From: Nymphaea colorata
Lineage: Eukaryota; Streptophyta; Magnoliopsida; Nymphaeales; Nymphaeaceae
NCBI RefSeq assembly: GCF_008831285.2
Contig: NC_045138.2
Coordinates: 11,542,571 to 11,606,570 of the forward strand
DNA: 64,000 bases
Reading direction: 5' to 3'
Part shown: piece by piece, positions 1-12,100 of the stretch
Numbering within the stretch: position 1 is the first letter of the stretch
How the letters are laid out: the number at the start of each line of letters is the position of its first letter
Position numbers and translations under genes: made by a program
Notes under the pieces: model-generated
Told to the model about the DNA's origin: nothing
Databases searched by the model: none
The model's input: only the letters and a program-made list of their open reading frames with translations

Positions 1-252
1 TATAATCTCATTTCCAGAATTCTAAAAGTCTCCAATCGTAGAATCCTATGAGATTTCACAAGCTCTAAGGACATTAATTACATCATAGAAACCTAAGAGA
101 CTTCATACATTACAAGGATATTAACTACAACATAGAATCATAGGAGACTTCACATATTACAAGGATATTAAATATCTTAACACATTCTACAAGGAGGTGG
201 AATCCTAAGAGACTCATCTTCAACGTGCTGGTGAAAGATTTATATTTTAACA
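1..252 (-). repeat. 3' LTR of copia element 1 (partial)
   Basis: Window bases 1-252 align without gaps to 4929-5180. The inner boundary is ...TTTTAACA on the plus strand, so the LTR starts TGTTAAAA on the minus strand. By eye I count about 13 differences over the 252 bp. Roughly 154 bp of this LTR lie left of the window. Confidence 0.92.
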
Positions 253-268
253 CTCTCCCTCAAGTTGT
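253..268 (-). other. Polypurine tract of copia element 1
   Basis: On the minus strand this reads AACTTGAGGGAGAG and runs straight into the LTR start TGTTA. That is the usual copia arrangement, where the purine tract primes plus-strand DNA synthesis. Confidence 0.8.
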
Positions 269-299
269 GCATGGTTTTGCACCATGTACAACTTGCCTT

Positions 300-3200
300 T
301 TAGAAACTAGAATCGTTCTTTTGTTAATCCTTTTGTAAATAAGTCTGCAACTTGTTCATTTGTATGAACATAAATAGGCTGAATCTCCTTGTCTTCCACC
401 TTTTGTCTAACAAAGTGTTGATCAATCTCAATGGGCTTTGTTCGACCATGTTGTATGAGATTAAAGGCAATGTTAATAGCTGCTTTGATTATCGCACATT
501 AACATTGACGTTTTAATCTTTTCTCCAATGTCTTCTAGTAAGTGTCTAACCCATGTAACTTCAGCAGTACCTGCTGCATCTGTATTCAGCTTCAGTGCTA
601 GATCTTGCTACTGCCTTTTGCTTTCGACAACTCCAAGACACAAGATTATGTGCAATGAAAATACAAAAACCAGAAATGGACTTTCTTTGATCAGGATCTC
701 CAGCCCAATCTGCATCTATGAATGACATAAGTTGATGTCCAGTAGTTATATTTTCACTCTTACCATAAACTAAGCCATCTCCTGTTGTCCCTTTAAGATA
801 TCTTAATATTCTTTTGACAGCATCCATGTGAGTATCTCTAGGTGCATGCATAAATTGAGATACTTGATTCACAACATATGTAATATCTGGTCTAGTAAAT
901 GTAAAATATTGAAGTGCCCCAACAATACTTCGATATTGCATAAGATCTTCATATAACTCCCCATCCCGAGCACTTAGTCTTTGATTTAGAACACTAGGAG
1001 TTTCAACAGGCTTACAATCAGACATACCTAACTTTTCCAGCAGATCCAACGTGTATTTCTGTTGTGTCAATGTGAGGCGATTATTGTGTCTATCAATCTC
1101 CACTCCAAGAAAGAATCGTAAATCACCAAGCTCTTTCATTTTGAAGTTTTGCATCATCAAAACTTTAGCTTCTTCTATGTGTTTTTCTGAATTGCCTGTG
1201 ATAACAATATCATCAACATATATAAGAAGTAAAGTAAATATGTTTTCCTTTCGATAAATGAAAAGAGAGTGATCTAGAGGACATCTCCGAAAACCACATT
1301 CTTAAATCTTGCAAGAGAAACTGTCAAACCACGAACGTGAGGCCTATTTAAGTCCATAAATAGATTTTCTTAGTTTGCAAACTCATGCATGAGAGTCTCC
1401 TTTCGTGTATCCTGGAGGTTGTTCCATATATACTTCCTCCCTTAAATCACCATAAAGAAAAGCATTCTTCACGTCTATTTGATGTAGTCTCTATTCATAT
1501 TTAACTGCCAATGATATAATCACGCGAATTGTTCTCATTTTGATCACAGAGCTGAATGTCTCATCATAATCTTCTCCATATTGTTGTGTAAACCCTTGTA
1601 CTACTAACCTTGCTTTGTGTCTTTCTATGTTGCCGTCAGGTTTGTATTTAATTTTGTATACCCATTTGGAGCCCACTACGTTCTTTTCGTGTGGCCTCGG
1701 AACGATCTCTCATGTTCCACATTCATGCAAGGCATCCATTTCTTCTTTCATAGCCTTTCTCCAATGATGTGATTTTGATGCTTGATCAAATGAAGTAGGT
1801 TTTTCTCCTTGCCAACTTTTTCCATGAATAACTGAAAATCAAGTGATAAAGAATCACAGCTAACCCATCTGTGAATGGGATGACGAATGCGTTGGGATCT
1901 TCTAAGGTGGGGCATGTTGTCTTCTTCATTGTGAGCATCTCTGTCCCTTAGTCGTCGACTGTAGATAAGACCCGAATACCGATGTGCATTGTTGCTCTGT
2001 TCTTCATTATTGCTTTCGTGATGACTTGATGACTGTGTTAGATCTTCTTGATTTTCACTTTGAGCCATATCTGACGGTTGTATTGCTCTCTTTGGATCTT
2101 CATTTTGAGGCACATCATTTTCTATAAGAGGATCTACATTGAATAACTATGTACTAGTCCAGGGATCATAAGATTCAATGGTCATAGACATTTCATTTGT
2201 ATCATCAAAACTATGTTCATCAAAAATAACATTTCTTGAAGTTTTGATACGTTTAGTTGTTGGATCATAGCATTGAAAACCTTTATATTCATCAGCATAT
2301 CCAACGAATCTACATTGAATAGCTTTGTCTTGAAACTTGTTCTTCAAGGCAGCATCAACGTGAACATAGCATACACAACCAAAAACCTTCAAGTTCTTGT
2401 AATCAGGTTGTTTGCCTAAGAGTGTAAAATATGGCAATTTAGATATCAAGAGTGTCATAGGCAAACAATTTATTATGTATACAGCAGTATGGAATGCTTC
2501 AGTCCACAAGGAAATGGGCACATTAGTATCATGCATCATGCTCATGGCGCTTTCAACTATATGTCAATGTTTCCGCTCAACTACACCGTTTTGTTGTGGT
2601 GTGTAAGGGCATGAGATTTGTCTAGTTATCCCTTTTTCACGTAGAAATTCAATAAAATCAAGCGAGGAATATTCTCCCCCTCCATCACATTGAAAATGCA
2701 CCACATTGGATGGAAATTTGGTTTGAATCATGGCATAGAAGTTTCGAAATATGTGGAGTACTTCTGATTTGTGTTTCATGAAGTAAATCTAGGTGAAACG
2801 TGAGTAAGAGTCAATGAATAAGACATAATATCTTGACCCAGACTTGGAATCAATAGGGGTTGGCCCCCATACATCAGAAAAAATAGTTTCAAAAGGTTTA
2901 GAAGTCCTTTGATTTATATTATGGAAAGGTAAAACATGACTCTTACAAAGTCCACAACTTGAACATTTTTTGACACTTGAAGTAAGAGGTAAGCTTGAAC
3001 TTGGAATAAGACTATCTGTGACAAGTTTTTCAATGAAATGTCGACCAGTGTCCTAGCCGACTATGCCACAGATCAGACTCCAAAAATTGGTTAGGGCCCC
3101 TTACTTTTGATTGAAAATGGCAAGAACTTTGGCACTGATGACGCATTATGAGAAAGAGAAAATGTCTTCAATCCTATATCAAAAGTAGATGAATCCTTGG

Positions 3201-4553
3201 GTAGACATTCCTTAAGGACGTACATATTCCCTTGACGCTCCCCTCTAGCGAACATTTTCTTCGTTTGGAGGTCCTTGACATTGACAGAAGAATGTGTAAA
3301 TTCAACAGAAGAGCTTGTATCATCAATGAGTTTAGAAATGGATATGATGTTCTTTTTTATATTGAGAGCAAGAACAACATTAGACAGTGATAGAGACGAG
3401 GATGACAATAGAATATGTGCATTTTCAATATAATAGGATGAGATTTTCCATCACCTATTATAATGCAACTTCTACCGTAATGAGGGGATAAGTTAGTCAA
3501 TTTACCTGCATTTCCTGTCACATGGGTAGCTGCACTTGAATCCAAGAACCATTCTCCCTGCTCATTTTGTTTTATAGTCATCTTTGAGAATGCGGTCATC
3601 AATAGCTGTTGCATATCTTTAGCGGTGGATTTAGAACTTTGTCCTCCTTGTTTATAATCATGTCTTACCCCTTTGTTTTTATTTTGAGGATTAAACCAGC
3701 ACTGTGCCTTTATGTGCCCTTTCTTGTTGCACTGAAAACAAATTGGTATTTTTCTTGAAGTATCCAAAAGAGACATACCTTGGTTATGTGGTGTTGGTAG
3801 AATGCCACGACCACCATGGTTGGAGTTCTGGCTCTTACCAAACTTTACATTTATAGCCAACACATTTTGGGAGTTCCCTTGATCAGTCCTTTCAATGACT
3901 CTTTTCATATTCATTTCATGTTGGAGAAGTTTACCTTGTAGTTCGTTGAAGGAAGGCAGAACAGGAAGGACCTCAAGAGCTGTAATAAAAGCATGATAAT
4001 CATGCCCAAGTCCATTCAAGGTTTGCTGCAGCTTTTCCTTATCAGAATTGTTATTCCATGAGGCAGCAAGTTGGTCTGCGACGGCCTTAATATGCCCCAA
4101 ATAATCCATGATAGACATTGAACCTTTGCTCAAATTTTGAAATTCTTTCTTTAAGTACATAATTCGAGCTTCTGATATTTGGGAAAATGTATCAGCAAGG
4201 GTTTCCCATAATTCTTCTGCAGTACAATCATCAGAAACTGAAAGTAACACTTGTTGAGATAAAGTGGACAAAATATACGCAACCAGACTTTGGTCATGTC
4301 TCATCCACGCAGCATGTTCAGGGTTGCTGTCTTCACGAACAACAATAACTTCTCCTGCCTCATTTTTTATTTCCTGCAAAACGGATATTGATGGAGCCTT
4401 TGTTGAACCATCGAGATGTCCAAAGAGGCCTTGACTTCTTATGAAAGACATGATTTGCCTTTTCCAGATTAGATAATTCTCATGGTTGAGTTTTTCGGTA
4501 ATAATGTGAGGAAGAAAACTTGAGGACATGCCAGAATGCGAAAGGTTTTCCAT
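300..4553 (-). pseudogene. Copia gag-pol polyprotein, frame-broken
   Basis: The likely start is the ATG at 4553-4551. Gag runs to about 3.7 kb with a CCHC zinc knuckle (CFQCNKKGHIKAQC). It is followed by a protease-like site reading LDSSAATHVTG, where the usual DSGA/DTGA is DSSA. A frameshift near 3.42 kb moves the reading into another frame (3408-3091). Integrase pieces lie at 2779-2564 (CPYTPQQNGVVERKH) and 2545-2147. RT pieces lie at 1676-1491 and 1160-561, with YVDD still present at 1209-1220 between open stretches. RNase H shows DADWAG and SSTEAEYR. At least five frame breaks make it a pseudogene. I describe the breaks only. Confidence 0.9.
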
Positions 4554-4762
4554 GACAGCAGAAAGGAAGCGTATATAGGTAGAAGATGAGAGGGAAAGAA
4601 GACACGATATAACAAGATATGTCCTTAGGTAAGCAGGAAGAAAAAGGAACAAGAATTACGCAAGAGAAAAGTAAATTCAGGATAGAAACAAGATGAGAAA
4701 AGAGTTCTAACCAGATCAGACCTGTTTGGGCATTTCGTTTGGTAGAGATAACGTAACCTGGC

Positions 4763-4774
4763 GCTCTGATACCA
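4763..4774 (-). other. Primer binding site (initiator tRNA-Met)
   Basis: Plus strand GCTCTGATACCA equals TGGTATCAGAGC on the minus strand, an exact match to the 3' end complement of plant initiator tRNA-Met. It directly adjoins the LTR boundary at 4775, which fixes the element's orientation. Confidence 0.9.
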
Positions 4775-4831
4775 TGATAGAAATCTAGCACCAATATCTG
4801 TAACCAGAAAACAGTACTCATGCAGGAAGAT

Positions 4832-4872
<41 letters not shown>

Positions 4873-5180
4873 ACAAGAAGAAGCTGAGGGAAGAAGCCGT
4901 AACCAAAATGGTTTGCACGGCCTCTATTTATAATCTCATTTCCAGAATTATCAAAGTCTCCAATCGTAGAATCCTAGGAGATTTCACAAGCTCCAAGGAC
5001 ATTAATTGCATCATAGAAACCTAAGAGACTTCACATATTACAAGGATATTAACTACAACATAGAATCCTAAGAGACTTCATATATTACAAGGATATTAAA
5101 TATCTTAACACATTCTATAAGGAGGTGGAATCCTAAGAGACTCCTCTTCAACGTGCTAGTGAAAGATTTATATTTTAACA
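4775..5180 (-). repeat. 5' LTR of copia element 1
   Basis: The 406-bp LTR begins TG and ends CA on both strands (plus strand TGATAGAAAT to TATTTTAACA). It holds a (GA)n microsatellite at about 4834-4866. The inner boundary is set by the primer binding site and the outer by homology to the 3' LTR at 1-252. Confidence 0.9.
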
Positions 5181-5499
5181 TAGGTTTCATCGCAACCTTA
5201 GCCTATCTTTTTCCCCTTCCATTAGATCAGTTCATCCGTCATATATAGCTTTCTATTAATAGTCAATATTTTGGGGCTTCATCACAATTTAAGTCATTCT
5301 TCACTTAAAAAAAAGGAACAAATCAATCCTTCATCTTCATCCCATGAAGTAGACTCATCTTCTTCATCTGCTCTACAGTGCCAACATTTTTCATAAATTT
5401 TTTCTTTTAAATCTGAAGATAACTCATGCTTTATGTTTTCTTCTTCTGAATGGATTCATATGGTCAACAAGATTGAATTTGCATTTATGTTGTTTATTT

Positions 5500-6249
5500 C
5501 TACAATCGTGCTTTGCATATGCTTATCCATTCTAAGGAATACCAAATCAGTTAATAGGGATAGTAAAAGATTGTTTCTCTTCTTAGTAGCTGAAGCAGTG
5601 CATCGCTATTTTAAAATTTTGATTGATACATTTTGAAGCATAAGAACATCATATTCAAATATCTCCTACCAAATAATTAATATAAATTAATGAAACAATC
5701 AAACAAAATTGGCAATTATATAGTTGTAACTGTGTAATTAAAATATTTAACCAATCGTCAAAATTTAACGAAAGTGAAACACTTTAGTGGATAAGAAGTG
5801 TCAATAACGCTCATAGCTAACCCATCATGAAATAAAGTAGGATCTTTGTTATGATATTTGATCAATTCAAGATCCATTGTTGTGTAATACGCATAAGCAA
5901 ACACTTGTTTTGTTATTAAGTCCAAACCTTCTTAAACTTCTTCATGCATCTTTACCATATTATTCCAAAACCAATGAGGATTAAGATAAGCTACTGTAGC
6001 ATATATGGGACTATGCAAATTACACTTCTATTTCTTATCAATTATATTCTAATATGGCATATATTATTATTTCATATCGTTACTTGCATTCTTGATAGCT
6101 TTTTTAACTTTACTAAGTGCTTCATGTAAATAACATGTAGTGGCCTCTTCCCCATATACCATCTTCAGCGCTCTCGCTAATGGTTCAACAAACCTCATTA
6201 TTCCCTTTTGACAAAAATCTTCATTTTGAATGAGACTTGTAAGTTTCAC
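5500..6249 (-). pseudogene. hAT-family transposase fossil (C-terminal half)
   Basis: The minus strand carries scattered blocks matching the conserved C-terminal half of plant hAT transposases. The segment at 6249-6067 has FVEPLARALKMVYGEE followed by YLHEALSKVKKAIKN, resembling the usual FW..PLVRVLR.VDG.EKPAMGYIYEAM..AK..I block. At about 6010-5960 the reading SPIYATVAYLNPHWF resembles the family's LH.A.YFLNP block. At about 5590-5510 ATKKRNNLLLSLLTDLVF resembles the C-terminal dimerisation motif KRNRL..RLNDLVFV. Stops and frame changes separate the blocks, so no protein is made. I could not find terminal inverted repeats or a target duplication for it. Confidence 0.65.
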
Positions 6250-7684
6250 AAAATTTTTTCAATTTTTTATACATGTCTCTATTTATTGGAGGTACCCATA
6301 AGCTTTAGACCCTCTTCTTTGTTTAATATAGAACCCAAACAAATAAATCGAGAGGCAAATCAAGTCACACCAGGCCTCCTCAACTTCTTTCCCTTTGTAT
6401 AAGTTTTCATTATGTCTAAAGTTTGTTAAGTATTATATATAAACTTTACAATTTGTGCTGTTTTTCTAATGATATTCCTTTTTTTTTAAAAAATGTTGTG
6501 TTCTTTTGGGCATTCAATTTCTTGCATTTTTTCGTACTTTTGTTGAAAATAATGTGTTTTTTGTGACTATGGTCCAGAGGCCGATTGAGATCAAGATCTA
6601 ATTACTTTCATACCAAAATCAGCTTTTGAAGCAACACTATAGGGCCATCTCCACTTTGATATATGTGTACATATGGATATTCAACCTTTGGTGTTAGCGT
6701 TTAATGAAGAAAGGGATAGAAAAAATAGTAAAAGTGTTTCCTTTTCTGCAGAACGAAGGGTTTGGTTACTCAACAAGTTGGTGTTTGGTTTTCTTGATTG
6801 TGTTATCCTAATAAAGTTACGTTTTTTCTAAAATTAGTTTTATTGCATATGGAACATCTGAATTTGCATAATTATTGATTAGACAAGCATGGAACTTGTT
6901 GTTTTACTTGTTTAATAAACACATTTCTTTAGTCATTACCGCATTAATTATATTGGAACTTGTTGGTGTTTTTAATGCTCCTTGAAGAGTTCATCTAATG
7001 GGCCTCAGATTGGTGGTTTCTTGATGTTTAGGATTCTTACCATCCATGCTGCATATGTTTAGGATTCATGATGTTTAGCAGTTGACTGCCAAAAGAAATA
7101 AAACATCTTCACTTCTTGTAGAGTTCCAATTATTATGTTTTAATGTAAAGGAGCATTCCTTTGTCTTTTGCTATAGCTAGTTAACAAATTTCTTGATATT
7201 TAACAATGTATGTCATACCTCACTGGAAAAAAGTCTGCTTTGTTCTGAAATAGAAACGTATTTTTCACTTGACTAGAAAATTTTGATGATTTGTGCTTCA
7301 CTTTATGGTAGTTAAAACCTATCTCTCAGTTTGCTTGAGATCCATTACTGAAAGTAACAACACAAGTGAAAATCAACACAAGGGATCCTAAAAACCTGTG
7401 AAAGTCTTGCAGCGTGATCTTTGTTTTTTGGTATTTATCCACTTGTCATAAACCAACTGGTCTTTTTATTGTTTTTCACGAGTGCATGCTAGCTTATCAG
7501 AAAAATCCTTCAAGATATGATGGTCGGTAGTCATGATGTGATCTTACTGTTTCGTTTTACTTTGGTGCTACTTTGGTGTGCATATGAATTGTGTCAATTC
7601 GAATGATTGCCAATATTCAACTAGGCATTGCCAATTTAAATTATTCTAAAAGTTGTGTCATTTGTTTTCTGTTTTCAATTCAAG
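6250..7684. other. AT-rich intergenic DNA
   Basis: No coding pattern is recognised on either strand. It could include the eroded N-terminal half of the hAT fossil or the eroded front of the MYB-CC fragment, but I could not identify either. Confidence 0.4.
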
Positions 7685-7735
7685 CTGATGGATGTAAGAG
7701 GGCTCACCATTTTCCATGTTAAGAGCCATTTGCAG
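7685..7735 (+). pseudogene. Orphan exon of a MYB-CC (PHR1/PHL-like GARP) transcription factor
   Basis: The 51 bases translate to LMDVRGLTIFHVKSHLQ, which matches the second half of the GARP/MYB-like DNA-binding domain of the PHR1/PHL (MYB-CC) phosphate-response factors (family pattern LM.V.GLT..HVKSHLQKYR). The piece is flanked by a plausible acceptor (TTTTCAATTCAAG) and by a GT straight after CAG, where this family normally has a phase-0 intron. I looked for the preceding W(T)PELH..F helix upstream and the following KYR plus coiled-coil part downstream and saw neither. It is best read as a gene remnant or a captured exon. A real gene with very long introns is less likely, because neighbouring exons should still be visible. 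Confidence 0.6.
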
Positions 7736-8249
7736 GTCTTGCTTCTATCTTCTATCCCACGTTTGTGACTAGCTAATTATCTTTTATGATGGTACTGTTG
7801 TGTTAAGATATTTAATTTTAATAATTGCTTGACATCAAAACAGAAGCATGAAGACTGACTTCAATAGACAAGGTATTCATGGAGTTATTAACAATTGAAA
7901 AGAGTTCCTGAACAGTCTTTTCTGCTATCGAAATCTACCCCACAGATGCCAGGACAGCACATCACAATGTTGGAGATGATCGGGGCGCTAGTGGCCGTTG
8001 TGTTGTTAATGAGTATCACATCATCTCTCGTCTTGTGTTGTCTTGCTAATGATGATTTTTGTGTAACTTTTTAAAATTTTCTGTAATTACAAGTTTTTTC
8101 GTAATTTTTCACATTTAGAATATAATTAGAAGATTATTGGGTCAAGTGCAAAGCTATTGCAGGGACGACAGTTGTATGAAATTAGACTGTATATGTAAAA
8201 AGTAAGTTGGCGAAGAAATTGAAAAGCACATTACTGGCACTAAGGAAGC
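7736..8249. other. Intergenic, no feature seen
   Basis: No open frame or repeat is recognised here. Confidence 0.4.
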
Positions 8250-8510
8250 CAGTGAGAGAATTTGATCCAAAAAGGGTTGACCAACGCCACATTTGCGCTA
8301 TTGATGCATGAAGTGTGGTCCTCAGCAGCCACATTGATTAACGCTGAAAAAGCACTAGTGCTGTTATCCATTAGCGTAAGCAAATCTAGCGCTACTAATA
8401 ACTTTAGTTAGTAGCGGTGTGTACAAACCCCAGCACTGACGCGTCTTGTAGCGCTAAGATAACGCCAATGAAGTTGCTCAGCAGCACCACCGCACCAGAG
8501 ATGCATCCAA
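8250..8510. repeat. Possible subterminal-repeat region of a DNA transposon
   Basis: The motifs TAGCGCTA and TTAGCG, and relatives such as AGTAGCGGTGT and ATTAACGCTG, recur in both orientations within 260 bp. Clusters of short GCG-containing motifs of this type are common near the ends of plant CACTA elements. No CACTA terminus or target duplication was found, so the assignment is weak. Confidence 0.25.
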
Positions 8511-9102
8511 ACAAGTGTATCATTCTTTTAGGTTCTAGGATGGAGAAGAAGACTCAATTCTTCCCAGACCTCAACCCCCTGAAGAAGATCAGTAAGGGAC
8601 ATTGATGCTTGGCCTGTGAAACTGAAGAGATACAGAAACCTACAATTATACCCGAGAAATTTCATTGCAGTGCAAATAAGGAGGGAAAAGGCAAGGATTA
8701 AAATCCAAATTTTGAGCACAGTGTTTGCTTTTCCTATAGAAGAAAAAACATAAATTGAAGAAAGCAACATATTTCGCAAGTCTATTGTCGAGATATAACA
8801 GTCTTATGCACACAGAGCACCAAAACCGCCAAAGCGGTAGCGAGTACATTCTTCGTCAAGGATGGGAATGACCTCCACTGGTAAAAGAGGAAAAAAAAAA
8901 AAAAAGGACCTACTGTGTTCCCTTGGCTTTATTCGGTGACAAGAACGTCATTGAGAAGGAAATATCGATGCACAACCCCGCACACTCTATGAAAGCTCTT
9001 TCATGTCACCAATTGATTGAGAGCTCGGGCAGACTTCGGCAGCATCCCCCAACAGAGAAACAAAGCAGAGAGAGAGAGAGGAATGATGCTTGTGAAACCC
9101 AG
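8511..9102. other. 3' flank of the conserved unknown gene
   Basis: Downstream of the stop codon at 9103. It carries a poly(A) run at about 8890-8905 and a short (GA)n tract at 9066-9080. Short open frames on both strands have no recognisable protein pattern. Confidence 0.4.
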
Positions 9103-12100
9103 CTACTGCCGAACAGAGGGTGGATCTTCCATTCTGAATGAGAACTCACCAGCAGCGTCTTTACTTAGTCTCGTGCCACCCTGTTCGCTACTTGCTACCT
9201 GAGCAACATCAGAGCGTCCAGGCAACGCTGGCGACTTGGTGGGAGCCTTTGCTGCTGCTGTTGGTGGAATTGATGGTTGTTTTGCATTGGGGCCTGGTCG
9301 GCCGACGCTCACTCGATCCCAGAGGAACACATGCATAAGGATTGGTTTCAGTGCATGGCGGTGCAGCGACAGTTTGTGGCTGAGAGAGACTGTGTCGAAA
9401 CACCTAAGAGCTCCATCCGAGGAAACCATCCATGGTAGAACCTTCTCGTTGGAGACCCTTGATACTATAAGCAGCTTTGATGCTTCTGTTGCCGATTTGT
9501 ACAAAGCGTTCAGTCCCGACCTTTGCGACGCTGACTCATGGTCTCCATCGCCATCCGTTACTGAAGATATGTAGATGAAACCCTGATGCACAACACTGCT
9601 ATCGTCAGTCTTGTGAGACCACGAATGCAGACTGCAGAGATCTGTTTACGCTAAAAGTCTAGTCTCACATTATAATCTATCTTCCCTCACGCACGAGAAC
9701 ACATAATAATTTACATGATTCAATTTGTTCCTATGTTTGACAAAATTGGAACCAATTCTCTCTCGATTCTCGAAGATGCATGTAATCAAAAATAGACATG
9801 GACTTACCTCTTCTGTTCGACTGATGGAAAAACCCAGTCTTGAATCTTCATCTTTCAGCTCAACCTCTACGGGGAACTCACCGGCGATGGGCGCGTACCA
9901 CAGTCGGACGGATCTAACGACACCAATGTCCACGCCGTGGTAGTCTTCGAAACCATAAACCCCTGCAGTCGTTACGTTTGAGAGCTCAGACAGGGAACCG
10001 GCATTCACGGACGAAGAAGCACAGTCGCCTGAAATCTGCCAACACACATTGAGGCAACCCACATTTAGTTTTAAAAGACAAATCACTAAGAGAACATTTG
10101 GGAATAGGAATACTGTGCTAAAGTTCCATGAATTTCTCTAGCTAAGTTTATGATTCTGCCTAATCCTGGAGTCATATTGATAAAATACTGATTGAATCTA
10201 TCTAGTTAAATATTTCATGAATCTGCCTAAATCCTCCAAACATATCCGTGAAATACCGATGCAGTGTTTCCTAACAAATTCCACCCTGGCAATGCTCGAC
10301 TGCTTAGGTCAAGCAACCTATGGAATTCTCCAGGTATGGTTATATAACAAAGTTGGTTGTGTACGTTGTGTTGGGCAAGAAATTTTCTAGACTCACAAAA
10401 GCATTTTTTTCCATAATTTCAAAAATATCCTATTCTTTCATTTGGCTTGTGTTTGTGTATGTTGAGTGCACTGAGCAGTGCAGCAACTCTGTCTAGTTAT
10501 GCGCATACCTCAATGCACAAAAAGAAATGTTGTACATGAGTATGTAATGAAACACCTTAATTGAATAAAAGGAAGCTCTTTTACAAAACAAAAAAATATA
10601 TGAAAATTTAAAAGTTTAAAAAATATAATTTTTCTAAGAATTCCTAAAATACTCCAACCACCTTCTTTTTTTCCTTCCGTGACCATCTGACGCGCACAAC
10701 TCGACGTGGTATGTGTGTTGATGAGCATGTGTAAGTGTAGCTGGCTGTATGTTTGCGCCCATATATTAGAGTGCTAAAAGTGTATAACAAAGCCCTCAAC
10801 GAAATAAAGAGCATAACCCAACCCCCTCCAACCGCACCCCCCTCCCCAAAAAAAAAAAAGAAAAACACATTAATCCATATGTTCGGGTGCTAGAAAATTA
10901 TAACCAAGTCCTCGACAAAATAAAGAGCAGAAACGAATTAGTGGTGTTGGGACTCGACAAACACATCGCATTTAAGTTGTGTTTTAGGCTTTTAGCTGAA
11001 GTGGATATGTAGCGCGTGATGAAGGCACCCAGAAGAAACAAAATTCGTCACCATCAAGAAGAAGACGTCTCGGATGAACAAAAGCTGAAGCTGTAGGGGA
11101 AGGACACCACACCTTGGTTAGGATGGGCTCGGTTTGCACATTCATGAAGGCGATGGGTACACCGGAGGCCTGGGCGGCGACGAGCCAGGCGTTGGCCCTG
11201 GCGAGGGTGTCGTTGAGATCGTTGTATTGGGAGGAGGTGTTGTCGGGGGCACAGGGGAGAACGAGCATGGAGAGGAAGCAGCTGGAGTTGGGGATGGGCA
11301 GGAACTCCCTCATCATCTTCTCCCATGGGTAGGACACGTACCCGTCCTTCAGTTGAGCGCTGTAGAGTGCGCTCACCACTCTTGAGCTTTTCGTGCCTGC
11401 GTATGCATATGTAGGTCAGTTTACAACCAGAAACACAATATGCTACAAGAGAGCAGATGCACTGAATGGTAAGCATCAGAACGCCGGTCGAGCACATAAA
11501 AGTTCCAAAGTTCCCTCTTAATTGCTCCTAATTTCTACCCTCGCTTAAACCAGCAGCAGGTCTCCACATATTTCTTCTATATCGATCCATACCTTTTTAC
11601 GGGACCAAGTGGCTTCCAGAGGTCGTTTTGATGGTCACGAACAGAACAAGCAGAACAGGTAAAACAAACAATGTTGAACAGAACAAACAGAATGGATAGA
11701 ATAGAAATCAAACGTCAGACAATATAGACAGAACAGATAACAAAGAAAACCAACATAAGATAGGATGACATGGTGTTATGTTCTTTAAACCATTAAATAG
11801 TGGACATAGAATGCCATTGAGAGGATGGACCGGACTGGACATTCTGTTTCTTCTTTTAGGAAGAATAATTGTTAAACGACCACTGGCTCTCCAATAAATA
11901 ACAGCAAAAATCTGGTCCCCACCAAGTGTTTTGGGACCCAACAAATACGCTGGTGCACTATGGAAAACGAAAGCCACTCGAACACTCTTTCAAGCACGGA
12001 TAGCATCCTCGTTTGACATTTTAAGCTCCATACGAGAGTTGCTGAAACACATTGCCACGGCCATATATATAAGATGAGAGCAGAATGACTGGGGATATTT

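Larger units (their letters stand above)
1..5180 (-). mobile_element. Ty1/copia LTR retrotransposon, decayed, left end outside window
   Basis: This is a nearly complete copia element on the minus strand. The 5' LTR is at 4775-5180. A 12-base primer binding site complementary to initiator tRNA-Met (TGGTATCAGAGC on the minus strand, 4763-4774) abuts it directly. The gag-protease-integrase-RT-RNase H region follows down to about 300, then a purine-rich tract and the inner 252 bp of the 3' LTR. The order PR-INT-RT-RH identifies copia rather than gypsy. The coding region is split over several frames with stops, so it cannot act autonomously. The outer end of the 3' LTR and the left target duplication are outside the window, so insertion boundaries cannot be checked. 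Confidence 0.93.

Noticed and set aside
8646-8849. Further exon of the conserved unknown gene downstream of 9103
   Set aside because: The last exon ends in a clear TAG with no donor before it, and the short minus-strand frames here have no family motif.
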